Shown here one piece after another: positions 10,870-24,287 of a stretch of 64,000 nt of DNA. The translations under genes and the position numbers were made by a program. Where the stretch lies: the NCBI RefSeq assembly GCF_963678635.1, contig NC_087062.1, positions 20,323,789 to 20,387,788 of the forward strand, given 5' to 3'. This DNA is from Symsagittifera roscoffensis (lineage: Eukaryota > Xenacoelomorpha > Acoela > Convolutidae). The first letter of the stretch is position 1, and the number at the start of each line of letters is the position of its first letter. Under the pieces are notes generated by a model. It ran no database searches. It saw nothing but the letters and a program-made list of their open reading frames with translations, and was not told where the DNA came from.

Positions 10870-13791
10870 GTGCAGAAACCGTATACATATCATAGAATTT
10901 TTTCTCCACACCCAACAGACACACAAAATCAACAACCAATACAAATGCAAAACCCAATTAATACACAATCTTTTCAACCAATTCAGCCACAAAACCCAAT
11001 GATTACACACTCGTATCAACCAACACAAATGCAAAATGAAATACCACTTCCATATTACCTTCAACAACACGAAATAACAAAAAATCAACTTTCAAATTTC
11101 TCACAAATGCCAAATGCCGCAGAATCATTACAAATGACAATGAATCCATACCTTATGGGTGGATCATCAATAACATCAAACAAACCATTAATGGTATTCA
11201 CAGGAACAGACCCTGAATATTCTGTAGAAGATTATTTAAATGCAGTAACAGCAAATTTAATTTTAAATATAGGACCTGAACCAATTAATACGCCACTACA
11301 TCAAAATTGGATACATCGACGCACAGCGTTGATACAGACAACCTTAGACGGCGCAGCCCAAAAATGGTTTTCAGTATTGCCTATAGAAATAAAATCAAAT
11401 TGGAAAAGATTTACACAAAAATTTTCAAAAATGTTTGACTCCGAAAGAAACAAACAACAACAAAGAGTTTTATGTAATGAATTTCGCAGATTACCAAATG
11501 AAACCATCAAACAATTAGCAGTACGTATCGAAACACTAGTTCGAAAAGCATATTCATTACATACACACGACTATAAAAACACAAAAATGACAGAAATCTT
11601 AATGATGACCTTAACACCTCAATTAAGGAAAATAGCAATAAAAAAGAGAGCATCCCATCCCTCCTCAATTCGAGAGCCCGATTTAGATTTTAGAAAATTA
11701 GTAGACAATCTAGAGCAAGCGGAAATCACAATGAAACTTGAAGAAACAGAAAATCTGAAATTACAATATATTAACCGAATTGAAACAAATACCACAAATG
11801 TCAACAATATACAGGAATCAGATACAGACCTCGTTGAAAAAATCACTGAAATACTCAAAATTTATGAAAAACACCCAAACTTTAAAGGCAAACCATCTTT
11901 CAAAAAACGGTGTAATTATTGCCGACGATACGGACATAGTATTTCTGAATGTAGACAAAAACAACAGGACAATCAAAACAAACCTCAAAAATATAAAGAA
12001 CCAAATAAATCATTCTATCAATACATGAAGAAAGATCAAAATCTACCAAACAAAAATGTATACAGCAACAACAGTTCAGGAAAACCACTTCCGAACAATA
12101 CCAATTACACGAGAACCCAATCACCATATAAATCAAGTTATAGAGGAAGATCACCAGAACGAAGAAATACACAAAATTCGTCACAAAATCATTACAATAG
12201 ACCAAATAGTCGAAATAACTACTCCAGATCAAATTCAAATACAACACAATTTGTTTCTAGATCTAATTCGCAATCAAGGAATAATTACTATCCAAACAAT
12301 CAATCACGAAACTCATCATATAATAGAAATAGAAACTACTCCAATAATCGAAATAGAAGTTATTCAAACAACCGAAACCAGAATTACCCGAACAATCTAT
12401 CAAGGAATAACTCATATAACAGATCAAACCATAACAGACCAAACAATAATTATCAAAACAGATCACGAAATAATTCACAAAATCGACATTCAAGTTATAA
12501 TAATCGTTATCGAAATTATTCCCAATCACCACACAGAAATAATAACCATTATAATAATTCTAACAATCGCCACAGAAGTAGTACACCTAAACATCAAAGA
12601 CATATTAATCAAGTACAATCAAATCCAGAAACAACATCAGACCCCCCAGGTAATGATGACACAGGAAATAACGAAGTACAACTAAATCAAATAAACTGTG
12701 AATCATCAGATTCAGAAAGTGATACAGAAAACACTATCTCCATAAATATGATAGCAGTCGAAAATGACTACGAACCTATTATATATGAACAACCTTTTTC
12801 ATCACATATATATGAAAATCAATTAGAACTCCTTCACAATTATTATATTGAACCCATCCATTCCACACAAACGGCACAAGAAACTAACGAAATCAACACT
12901 ACAAATCAATCCAATGAAAATGCCAAAACAAAATGCTTGAATACAAATCACATCTATCAAAATATACAAAAAGAACAACCCAAATTAAAAATTTGGACAA
13001 TACCATTTCTTTTAGAAAGTCCAAGAAACAAAGAATTTCAACCACCAGATCTTGAAATTGATTTTTTAAATGATTCAGGAGCAGAATCAAACATAATAAA
13101 CATTCCCACATGGAATGAGATAAAAACATTACACCCAAAACTAACACCTCTTGAAACCTCCAGTAAACTAGCAACAGCACAAGGATCAACATTGGTAAAC
13201 TATGGAAAAATTCAATTATTTCTTCTCCCCACAAGAACAATAGAGCAAAATAAAATTTTAAATAAACCATTTAAACAAATATTCCATATCACTGACATTA
13301 AACACAATATCATTGGAATACCATTTATCTCTAAATATATACCAACAATCAACATTTTGAATAGTAAAATACTAATCAAAGATAAATACACAAAAACAAA
13401 AGACACATCCCTAACATTTTTTCAAAGATTAAACAAACAACCACCATTCTTTTCAAAATTTTATCCAATATATAACCAACAAAGAAAACACCTGAAACCA
13501 CTATCAGGAAACATATATAATTTTTCAATAAAACAAGTTCACCAATATGATAAAAAACAAAATAAACAACAACTCTATATGTCAGACTTTGAATTCAAAC
13601 CTATCCATAAATTTTTCAAAATCACAATTTCATCCATAAAATATTTGAAAAACTCGAATTCAGATATTATTTCGTTACATGTATACAATTATACACCCTA
13701 TCAAGTAACATTACCTTTTAGTACTTTTGGGATATTGCGAAACCAACGCTACGATATCACCAGTACACGAAAAAGCATACCGCGTAAATAA
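10870..13791 (+). pseudogene. Gag capsid, zinc knuckle and protease segment (copy 1)
   Basis: This long open segment holds the Ty3/Gypsy capsid-like region (PLMVFTGTDPEY onward, with QKWFSVLP), one CCHC zinc knuckle CNYCRRYGHSISEC, a long Arg/Asn/Ser-rich tract, and the protease site DSGAE. It begins inside the old gag frame after the deletion and ends through a frameshift near 13720, where copy 2 reads on into RT. It is nearly collinear with residues 495-1460 of the copy 2 polyprotein. Confidence 0.85.
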
Positions 13792-14839
13792 TATACTCCA
13801 ATTATTAGATATTTGTCAATCCACAATTCTTAATGAAGAATTATCCATAAATAATATAATAAGTAATGAAAAAAGAAATACAGATTATTTCACAAAAACC
13901 CCATATTTCAAACCTACGTTCAACATAAATAACTATACAGAGAATCAACAGAAATTTTTAACAATGTTTAACTTCCAACATTCACAAATAACACAAGACG
14001 AATTTGATAAGTTAGCCAAACAGCTAATAAAATATTCATCAGTCTATGCAACATCCAAATTTGATGTTGGCAAAATCAGTTCATCACTACATCTCCCATT
14101 AAAACCTGACGCAGTTTTCAAACAACAAAGAGCAAGTAAAGTACCAATTCATTTACACGATAAAGTGAACAGATTACTCGATATTTTAGAACAATACAAA
14201 ATTATATCACCGGTAAACAAAGAAGAACAACCAAAAGGTAACACATTTATCAACCCTGTTATCATCCTAGCAAAAGGAGAATCATTAAAAATAGTTCTAG
14301 ACGCTAGATATCTTAATTCACTAATAGATGAATCCAAATGCAATTGGCCTATTGAACCAATACAAGTTATTTTAACAAAAATAAACGGAAAATACTTTAC
14401 AACCGCAGATATGAATAGTGCATATAATCAAATGCCACTAGATGAACAATCGCGACGCTTAACACAATTTGTTATTGGAAATCAGCAATATGAATTCAAC
14501 CGCCTATTCTATGGAATATCCATAGGACCAGCAGCATTTTCAGCTTTTATGAGTAAAATTTTTAGACCACTAATACTCAAGAAAAACGCAATCACCTATT
14601 TAGACGATGTTTTTATGAAATCACAGACAAAAGAAGAAATGTTTAATGTTTTAGAACACTATCACAAAATACTTCAGAACGAAAATCTGAAGGCCGCCCC
14701 CGATAAATCACACTTCTTTTTAACACGAGTTAAATTCTTAGGACACAATATAGAAAGAAAAACAATCACTCTATTAAAATCACGCATTGATGCTATTCAG
14801 AAGCTCCAACCACCAACAAACAAAAAGAAAATCCAATAA
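13727..14839 (+). pseudogene. Reverse transcriptase segment (copy 1)
   Basis: The 370-codon segment contains the RT core: VLDARYLN, TTADMNSAYNQMPL, RLFYGISIGPAAF and the catalytic YLDD (in ITYLDDVF). It follows the frameshift near 13720. A TAA at 14837-14839, where copy 2 has a glutamate codon, separates it from the connection/RNase H part. RT motifs themselves are intact. Confidence 0.9.
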
Positions 14840-14848
14840 TTCCTTGGA

Positions 14849-16582
14849 ATGTTAAATTTTTTAAGCAAATATGTCTATAAAATGCAATTATACCTAAGAC
14901 CATTCTATAATATACTTAGACAACAAAATAATTTTGAATGGAACACAGAACATCAAGCACGATTTGAAGAAATTAAAAAACTCCTAACTGAACAATTTTC
15001 GAATACAATCCCAGATCCAAATCAACCATTCTATGCAATGTGCGATGCTTCGAATTTTGGCATCGGCGCAGCATTATTACAATCACACAATGGCACAAAC
15101 AAAATGAATCTTAAATCAGCAAATTCTCGATTATTCACTCAAGCAGAGCTACGACTCTCAACTCTAATGAGAGAATGTACAGCCATAATATATACACTAA
15201 CTGAATATGAATTTCTGATACTTGGATCAAAACATCCAACAGTTCTATTCACAGATCACAAACCAATCATTTTTCTCTTTACACAAAAATCTAATCCAAA
15301 TCACCGAGTTTATAGATTTCAATTAATTCTAATGAAATTCCCAAACTTACATATGGTTTGGACAGCAGGAAAGAATCTTGCATTACCAGACACTTTAAGT
15401 CGAAATACACCACCTGAATTACTTACACGTAAAACTACAGTTGAAATACCCAAAAATATAAAATTTTACCTTGCAGAAAACGAAACATCACCCCGACTAG
15501 AATGCAAATATGCAGTAAAAATTGACGTTGAACAATCACAAATAAATAATCTACAGCACTTCCCACTTTATTTAGATTGCCAAAATAACCACTACGAAGT
15601 TGATCTACTTGGAACATCAACTTTTAAACCAATTCCATATTCACAATGGATAAAAAATAACACCCAACAAAAAAGAGTAAAACAACACCCGCATAAAAAA
15701 GACCTTTTTCCGTTAATTGAAAAAGAAAATCTAACTGATAAAATAAATTTATCAGGACCGCAAACAAACGATTCAAAATACACAATAAATCAAGTTTTTG
15801 ACGTCCATGACCCACTTGATACAATTCCTTTACCTAAATTAGAAATAGAAAACATTGTTCTCCCCCCAACAGATAAAATTACAATTAATACTTTGAAACA
15901 ATATCAAAATCTTGACCCAATAATTAGACAACTAAAATCATGGCACAAATATAAAACTAAACCCGTAAAGGCAGATACAACAATATTAGGAAATAAAACA
16001 CTCCTCCGATATTTTCGAAAATTTAATAATACAACAATTAATGAAAACACAGACCTTCTAGAATACCAATTAAATGAATCTACAGTTCCCTGTCTCCCTT
16101 TAAGTATGATTCTCATAGCTTTTAATATCTCACATACAAAAAACATTAAAGGACACTCTGGATCAGAGAAAACATATTCAAATTTCATACAAAATTTTTA
16201 TTTTCCAAATGCACCAATTTGGATAAAAGTACTATGCAATGATTGTATAGTATGTCAGCTAAATAAACTTTATCCAAATCAAAAACAAATAGCACAAAAA
16301 CAAGACTTTAAAGGACAAAGTTTGTACTTAAACCACCGTATTTCATTTGATACAAAAGGACCAATTTCACCATTATCCGAAGGAAACTCCTACATTATGG
16401 TAATTCTTGACGCATTTACACATTATGTAGCACTTAACCCAGTACCACATTGTAACGCTTATTACGCTTACACAACACTTTATGAACACTGGATAGCCAA
16501 ATTCGGACTACCAGAAATTTTAGTTACAGACAACGGTACGGAATTCATAAATAATGAAATCATCACACTATGTCATTTATAA
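14849..16582 (+). pseudogene. RNase H and integrase N-terminal/core segment (copy 1)
   Basis: The segment carries the RNase H motifs (CDASNFGIGAA, ECTAIIY, FTDHKPI), the integrase HHCC zinc domain (GHSGSEKTY ... CNDCIVC) and the first two acidic core residues (SFDTKG, VTDNGTEF). A TAA at 16580, in place of a tyrosine codon of copy 2, cuts it off before the third catalytic residue. Confidence 0.9.
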
Positions 16583-16642
16583 AACATCAAACACAAACCA
16601 CGTATATCTCACGCACCTTGGACAAACGGCTTAGTCGAAGGT

Positions 16643-17629
16643 ATGAACCGTTCACTACAAGAATATCTTAGATGTATCATCAATGGAAATGATACAAAAT
16701 ACACCGAATGGTCAGCAGATGTAAAACTATTTCCCTTAGCATATAATTCACAAATCACGACAACTCTAGGAATGTCACCATATGAAATGGTTTTTAATCA
16801 AAAGCCACGCAAACCAATTATGTTTACAGCAAACTCTCATAAAAATGCACAAAGTCATTGTCAACCGAATAAATACTCAATTTGTTATAACCTACCTTTA
16901 CACACACACGATGAAGATCAATTTCATCACCCACAAATTCTTAAATTAGCCTCCGGTACACACACCGAATGGATTTTAAACAGAGATAAAAAGCACAATG
17001 AAATTTACCAAAAAGTAACAAAAAAGTTGTTACAAAGGCAAAACATTAATGAACAAATAAATTCACGCTTTAAACCAGCCTCCGATTTAAAAATTGGAAC
17101 ATTTGTTTTAATACCCAATTTTAACACTCAAAAAGGAATTTCTAAAAAATTACAACCCCTTCGTAAAGGTCCATACCAAATAATTGCCAAACCCACTGAT
17201 GTCACATATAAAATCACCGACTCAGACAAAAAAGAATTTGTTCAACATCGAAACAATCTATTACCTTATTACCCAAAAGAATACGCACTACGCGAACTAA
17301 CTCAATTATATTCTTTCACAGGTTTAAAAGTTATTCAAAATAACCCACATACGGAGAATAAAACAAAAGAACAACATGACATTCATCTCGAAAATCAAAA
17401 TAAAAAATCAACCACAACAAAAAACAATACAAAAAAGCTAGATCAAAATATACCTCAAAAAGAAAGAAAAAATAGAAAATTGACAGAAAAAATAATACCT
17501 CAAGAACAAATCGACAAATCAGAACATAGAGAGTCATCACTACTTAGAAACCAACCACGTAAAAACTATAAAACATTCATCCCACAATCTAAAATATTAA
17601 AGAAAGTCGAATTTCAAAAACAGCTTTAA
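16643..17629 (+). pseudogene. Integrase C-terminal segment (copy 1)
   Basis: It begins just after the third catalytic glutamate (GLVEG lies just before the first usable Met). It includes NRSLQEYLRC, the GPY module (PLRKGPYQII) and a basic K/N/Q-rich tail of about 110 residues. The region is collinear with the end of copy 2 Gag-Pol and ends at almost the same place. Confidence 0.85.
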
Positions 17630-18224
17630 TTTTATGTTTCATAATCTTTGCACCTCTGAAATATTTTGAACTTTCATTTTTCAAAATAACATGCTGACAA
17701 ACACGCAGCGACTCTAGTTCATAATTAGCCAATAGGATTCATCCAATCCGTCACCTTCTCTAACTCTAGCACAAATCAACTAGACGAATGATATTACAAC
17801 TCCAGGCATATCTATAACTATAACTTTGCAACCTCAAGGTCAAAAATAAGCAAACCACTCCAACTTGACAACTAAAATAAATATCACCATAATATCATAA
17901 CCCTCCCTTATCTAATAAACCAAAGATCAACAATATTTCCCCAACTCAGACCTCAAATACCCCCCAAAACAAATATGTTAAATTCGCCTAAAGTAAAAGA
18001 ACGACCATTTTAATTAGCCTAAAGTATAAAAATCTCAAAAATACCCCAGATCATTTGACAAATAAAAATAAAGAAAAAGAAGACCTCCCGATCACCATAA
18101 AATTTGCCCTCAACAATTTGTCACAAAACTCAACCCACTTGTCAAAAAACCAATAAATAATTCGACCACACTTGAAAATTGCCTCAAACGCCAAAAAATA
18201 TTCGATCGAGAAGCCATTTCTTAA
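17630..18224 (+). other. Noncoding interval between pol and ORF C (copy 1)
   Basis: About 600 bp without ORFs, conserved in layout with 39604-40203. A GCCTAAAGTA motif occurs twice (about 17987 and 18017), the second running into TATAAAAATC, which resembles a TATA box. It may hold an internal promoter or splice acceptors for downstream genes; neither is proven. Confidence 0.45.
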
Positions 18225-18365
18225 ATGCTCTTTTCTCGACCAGTCAACATAATTCTTAACATTCTCATAAACTTTTTAACGATATTTAAACTTTTAATCA
18301 TATTTCTTTTTGATACCTTTGAATCTTTTGTAATAATCTTAATCATTTTTTGCAATATTTTTTAA
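18225..18365 (+). pseudogene. ORF C remnant, small hydrophobic protein (copy 1)
   Basis: The same start context as ORF C of copy 2 (AAATGCTCTT) and a similar F/I/L-rich protein, but a TAA at 18363-18365 replaces a leucine codon, leaving 46 of 76 residues. Most of the hydrophobic segment is retained. No close homologue is recognised. Confidence 0.5.
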
Positions 18366-18459
18366 ATTTTCTATTCCAACTATACCTCCTTTGAACTATA
18401 TCTCCAACTTTTGAAGCTATTGACTATATCCACAGGTACGATTCACAAAACTTATCTAA

Positions 18460-18648
18460 ATGATACGAACCATTTTTAGTAGAACAGATATTTTTTTACT
18501 ATTTGTAATTTTTATAACATTTCTATCATCCCTCATCTTGACAATATGCAAATGTATAAAGAAAGCAATCATCACATTCGCCCTAGCAACAATCCTCCTA
18601 ATTCTTTTCCTAGAAGAATACTATAATAAACATAAATTTTTCCACTAA
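18460..18648 (+). CDS. ORF D, 62-aa two-segment membrane protein (copy 1)
   Basis: Intact and nearly identical to ORF D of copy 2 (40431-40619; about four differences in 62). Two hydrophobic segments (about residues 11-30 and 35-51) are separated by a short CKCIKK basic loop, and the C-terminus is charged (EEYYNKHK). The size and layout resemble a small viral ion-channel or assembly protein, but no family is recognised. Its preservation in an otherwise broken element is notable. Confidence 0.6.
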   Translation: MIRTIFSRTDIFLLFVIFITFLSSLILTICKCIKKAIITFALATILLILFLEEYYNKHKFFH

Positions 18649-18654
18649 AAGAAT

Positions 18655-19767
18655 AAATAAAAAACTATCAAAGATTGCTAACCAACAATCACTCAGTCAG
18701 TCTTCACCGACATCATCCCAAGATAACCCAACACCACCTTCAACTACCCAAAACCCCAAAACATCCACACGAATTTCCTTTCAAGATAACCCATATACCT
18801 TTGAAGAACGACACGCTCGGTTATCTGAACCACTAGAACCAGTTCAACGACAAGCACCTCTAAGCGAACCAACATATAACTTATACCCAACACTACCACA
18901 AGAATTAAGTAGAATACGAAATCCTAGTCAAACCAAAATACAGTCGAAATAAATAGACAAATTATACATCCTCGACGAAACAGAAATTTTCAAACTCCCC
19001 GAGTTCATTTTGATATACCTCAATCCCCATCACAAAGTATTCCAGAAAACTCCATTTGTATATTACCAGAAACCCCTACGCTTCTTTCACAACGTAGCAC
19101 CTCAAGCCTACCCTCAGATTACTTAGGTTTAACACCAACATCTGAACAAATTCGTGAAAATCCCTTTAACCCCCCAAACCAGACATCACGACTACCATAT
19201 TGGACAACACATTCATTCACACAAGGTGAACCAAATTTAATCAACGATCCAATAGATATTTCTACGGATACAACAACATCCTCATCACTACCAGAAACAT
19301 TATCACTACCATCAACACCATCAATAAGCCAGATTTCACCACCACCTTTTAACTTAAATTTTCCAAATAACCTCGACGCTAGATATCGAGAACAATCATC
19401 AACAAATATTCCTTTAAGACTAGACTGGAATACATTCACAGCACCTCCACCATTATTTGGACAACACCTGGAAAGTAACCGACTCCACAATTGGGCACTA
19501 AATAGACTACAATATAGACAAGACATTCACGAAGACATTCGTGCTCATAACATCCAAATACTCCAACAGAATAGTCTACAATTAAAATTTGAAATCACGG
19601 TTAAATTAAACAACATTACTCAACATCCCTATCCATTAAATCCACCAAATATAACAGCTCAATCCCTACCACCACCATTTATAACAACTGAAGTAATATA
19701 CAAATACGACAGATATACCAAAAAGACAATTGGTTACATCACATTTTATAACCCATACTCAGGATAA
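18655..19767 (+). pseudogene. ORF E, ATG-less proline/serine-rich frame, broken (copy 1)
   Basis: This is the counterpart of the open frame 40628-41761 in copy 2. It encodes a P/S/T/Q-rich protein (SSPTSSQDN, FEERHARLSEPLEPVQ, PSTPSISQ) with a more ordered C-terminal part (EITVKLNNITQHPYPL, GYITFYNPYS). Near 18936 one A is missing from a short A run, shifting the frame. The last codons are cut by a TAA at 19765 where copy 2 has a leucine codon. No in-frame ATG was seen in either copy. Confidence 0.6.
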
Positions 19768-19775
19768 TCATACAC

Positions 19776-22394
19776 GTGTATATTCTAAAAATATTAATTT
19801 TTCTCCAACTCTTTTTTCTAGCAATCTCCAATCAGAACATAAACCCTTCCACCCGCACAGGACCCCAAGATTTATTAGTAACACATTACGATTGTGAAGA
19901 AAATGAACAAAAAACACTACACAAGTATGCAATAAATCAAGTATCACAATGCGAAACAGAACCACAAGCTATAGAAACTACAAATGTAATAGCTACACTT
20001 TATTCAAAAGCCCGAGCAACAACAGTCATAGGATATAAATTCACTGCAACATTTTCTGAAAAGAAAGTACATTGTTCACAAGTCTCAAATGGAAATAAAA
20101 ACCGACTTGACCACGAATCATTCTACCAGAGTAATATCAAACGACTTTTACATATCAATCCCGAAGATTGTAAAAACGAGTTACTCAGACTAAATATCAC
20201 AAGAAATAAAAACAAAGATAGAAAATTAGTATATTTCCAAGTTTTTGCAGATTCTGTACATCAAGCAGAACTTGAAAGATATCAAGGACATATAAAACTA
20301 GATGAAAAATACCCATACAACGGCGCACACGGAAGATTAACTTATGACATACACGATAAACACTGGATACCACACATTGGTATAAATAACCCATCAAACT
20401 GCAAAGCAGACACAAAAAATAAAGGATATCAAGAAATCATGTTTTTCGATTGGAAAATACAACTCGAAAAAATACAACTCACACGCGATTTATCTGACAA
20501 CACAATGATCTATCAAGGAATTAGATTACCCTGTAAAAACGATCAAGGCTATTGTGACCCTACAACACGGACACAAGCAACAATTGTTTGGTTTTCCGAA
20601 GACACATGTACAACATTTCAAGTAGCAAAAATACACGCTCGTATGATAAAATTTCACGAAAAATATTTTATACAATCAATCCCATATGAACAAGTAAATC
20701 CATCTCGAAAACAAAGTTCTAATTTTAGAAACATACACAATATAGAAAATAAATTGACACGTTTTCAAATATATCAAGAAACAGAACTTGCATGTAAATA
20801 CAGAAATCAACTTCACAAAACACAATACTCCGAAATATTAGTTGAATACGAAAAAGGATTCGACATGACCACTGGAAAAGTAAAAATTGACCCATACGCC
20901 ACAAGTCACCCTATAAACGAAGGAACATCATATATACCAGTTGATTTTCAAAAAAGTAAAGGTCAACCTGGTGGACATCTAAAGCCCCATGACACTAGAA
21001 GCACACGTTTACAAGACTATCACTAATGAATAGTACATATTTCGGTAATATTCACTATGATATTTACTTAGATATGAAATTAGACTACACAATTGGCAAA
21101 ATTTTTCAAGAAATGTCACTCTCTGAATTAGAAACACTTCACCAACTATGCGAATGAGAAAGGACACAAATCCTACAATCACTTGCACTAGTAGTATTAA
21201 AAATACCCTACGCAGGATATTTACTATCAGGAAATAGATCAAATTTTTTAGACTATGAAGGAAACATTTTATGGTTCTATACCTGTACCAAAAAAGTATC
21301 ACCACTATATGTTTTTGAAGATAAACGATGCTATAAAAGAATCCCTATCTTTTATAAGAATAAAGTACATTTCGTTGACACACTTTCAAGACGAACCTAT
21401 TTCTGGGATACCGCAGTCCCATGTGGATCAGAAAATAGCCACAATGTAGTACAACTGAACCCTGATGAAGATAAATATTACCTTCTTACCCCATATCCCA
21501 CATTAATGCAATCACTCAAAAAATTTTCACCTGAAAGCATTAGAGCTATTGCTCGAAACCCAAATATTGACCTACAGTCAATTGGAATATATTGAAAATC
21601 CGATATCCAACATCACATTAGAACACAACAATTCCAAGAATTATTAACACAAAACGACACTATACAAAGACAATCAATTGACCAAAACTTACGCAAACTT
21701 GCCGAAACCAGAGGATTTGCAGATATTTATATACAAGACTATAGCGGATATTTTAAAGACATTAAAGACTATATATATATCTAAACGGTGAAAAATACCG
21801 ACCACAAGATATCTCACCTATAAATATCTTTAGCTTTGTTACACTCAAAAATGAAATTCTTGATTTTCTAGGATGGCCCTATTACATCTTAGAAAAATTA
21901 ACTATTTTATACGCAATGTTTAACTTTATAGGATTTCTTTTTTCACTTTTAAAAGGAATATATAATACATGCGCTATACACACACAAGTAAATAGACAAG
22001 CAAGTGTAGCACGCATACTATTTGCAGGATTTTTTGGAATTTTTTCATCATCAATAAACAAAATTCTTTTAGACGCATAAATAAAAGAATACAACACAAA
22101 AATAGCAACAAGACAGAACACATATGACGAAGAACATAACAATGTAGAAATAACGCTCACAGCACCACAGTTACCACCCCTACCACATAACCATCCATTA
22201 TCCCTAGTCCCACGAAATTTTCGAAATTCAGCAATAACACATAATCCAAATTTTAGACCAACCTATCACAAAGTCCCCTTCAACATATAATGACACATCA
22301 TTCACTAGATGAAAATACATATGAATAAATTATAGAACAACCCCATACCACCGCTTTTCAGTCTCAAAATAATAATTTTTTTAGCCCACGATGA
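19776..22394 (+). pseudogene. Envelope-like glycoprotein gene, broken (copy 1)
   Basis: This corresponds to 41749-44360 of copy 2. The initiator is GTG here rather than ATG. A hydrophobic signal-like N-terminus (ILIFLQLFFLAIS) leads into a cysteine-containing ectodomain. A 1-bp loss near 21018 ends the first 416-codon segment; further in-frame stops and a small insertion (near 21155, 21593, 21770, 22078) follow. The C-terminal hydrophobic helices are still recognisable. It is clearly non-functional as it stands. The product would mediate membrane attachment or fusion if the envelope assignment is right. Confidence 0.7.
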
Positions 22395-24199
22395 GCCGAC
22401 AACTTGGATCCCTACACCGCTCAAATTCCCATCCAACCAACCTCAACACTCCAATTACAATAATTCCACTTTTTGCTTTCCCGCCACCCGATTTCCCAAC
22501 CAATAATGTAACATCAGGCATGAATTCAGACACTAATTCACATATCTCAGTTTTATAGTCCATTTCACAACTCAATAACCCAAATATTGAAACCCCTGAT
22601 GAATTTGCAGACTCTGAACCATCTCCATCCAATAATTTTCAAACCAACTCCTCAGTTTTTTCAAAACCCCTTTTTCAACCAATCCCACCAAATAACCCAC
22701 TCCCATCCATTTCTACACCCTCTTATGCTTCACGAGTCACCCCAACCTACTCCTCATTTCATTCAGACCGATAATCCAATTCTCCAGATACTCCCCAAAT
22801 CTCCCAGGAACTAGATAATTTTATCACCCTACAACAACAACCCTTCCACCTTGAAAACCCCACTATAAATCAGATTTCATCCACAATAGAATCATCAAAC
22901 CCACCTACCCCTACACCCTCTTCAGCTTATACCGCATCATTAGCACCATCATCCACATCCACCGAATCATCAAATAGCACTAATAGAGCTTATCGCACTT
23001 TCAAAAGAAAATTCCCAAACCATCCATTTCCAACAAAACCAGGAACAGCCCGTGAATATATTAATCATCCAAATCACACTAACACGAAAGATTTTTTAGC
23101 AATCACCTTACCTTCATTTCCACAATATACTTTGAACACTCCTAACAACACTAACGACACACGTAGTTTTGTAGATGAACAAGTTTTAATGCCTACACTT
23201 CATTGGACATCATATTATCATTTTACTAACCCCCTTTGCCTACCTTTATCTAATACTCACATCGATATAGAAAGAAATCAAGATATGCTATATCGACTCA
23301 CCACACCACTAACACATAGACAATTTACTTATATAGGATATAAAAAGTCACTAAAAACATACACTGCACCCCGAGCAAACGAATATACGCTAGAATATTA
23401 CGATCACAACATCATCCGAGCTAACCAAGACCAATTTTTAGATGATGATCGTTTCGCTAACCCACAAATCACAGAAAAATTCTTCATAAAAACACCATAT
23501 GTATTTACACTCAATATATTTGATCGCAAATTCGACCACGTCATTTCTGAAGAACTAACCGACATGCAAGCTTACGAAAGTTTTAAAGAAAGATTTCAAT
23601 TATTTTCACTAACCTTCAATTTCCTTGCACCACAAGAACGCGATTTGCACTGCTCACACGACATTATGTTACGCGCTAAACAAACCCACACATATACATA
23701 TTATCGCTTCATACAAAATCATTTTGATCTACACACTCCATCAAGACAACCACACCACCGTTTTCAATTTATTAACTCTAAATACACATCACCATTTTTT
23801 CTTAACTTCACATATTGCATCAAAGATACTAACCTTCACGGTATTCTTCGCAATTATGATCCCATAACCCAAATGTATATTTTTTGTCCCATCACGAAGA
23901 CCTTCAACGCAGAAGAATCCAGACCCTTCCTTATCCCACATGAATTTATCCAACCTATAGAAATCCCGATATTAGAATTCATTCACAACACTAAATACAA
24001 TCACAAATTATATAATCTCATCCAAAACACACCTTATGAGTTTGCAGTTGGCACTGAAGAACTAAAAACTATTAAAGCACTTCAATTGCTTTGGCCACTG
24101 CTTCAAACTAAAAACATCATTAGCATACTAGCAAAATTACTAACAAATTCCGACATAATACACGACATCTTTCCCCACGGTTTTTTCCCCGACGACTAA
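22391..24199 (+). pseudogene. ORF F, unknown 600-aa protein, broken N-terminus (copy 1)
   Basis: The ATG overlaps the envelope-like stop (ATGA), as in copy 2. The N-terminal P/S/T-rich half has in-frame stops (TAG near 22557, TAA near 22771). From 23132 the frame is open for 355 codons to the end and is highly similar to the C-terminal domain of copy 2 ORF F (WTSYYHFTNPLCLPL, DDDRFANPQITEKFFI, IFPHGFFPDD). No domain family is recognised. Confidence 0.65.
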
Positions 24200-24202
24200 C
24201 AG

Positions 24203-24287
24203 GTAAGTATAATTTATCATATTCTTCACTAATAAATTTAAAAATAAATACTAATCATTCTTATCCATGTCTTATTTAAATTTTTAG
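24203..24287 (+). other. Candidate 85-nt intron in 3' UTR (copy 1)
   Basis: Three bases after the ORF F stop the sequence reads CAG|GTAAGT, a consensus donor. At 24281-24287 TTTTTAG gives an acceptor. Copy 2 has the same pair 86 nt apart (46166-46251), while the intervening DNA is more diverged than the flanking coding sequence. Short introns with a T-rich acceptor fit nematodes. Confidence 0.55.

Noticed and set aside
19119..19526. - strand frames at 19119-19526 and 41092-41412 conserved between the two retroelement copies
   Set aside because: They lie opposite ORF E, which explains the conservation; the + strand frame is longer and continues beyond both ends.
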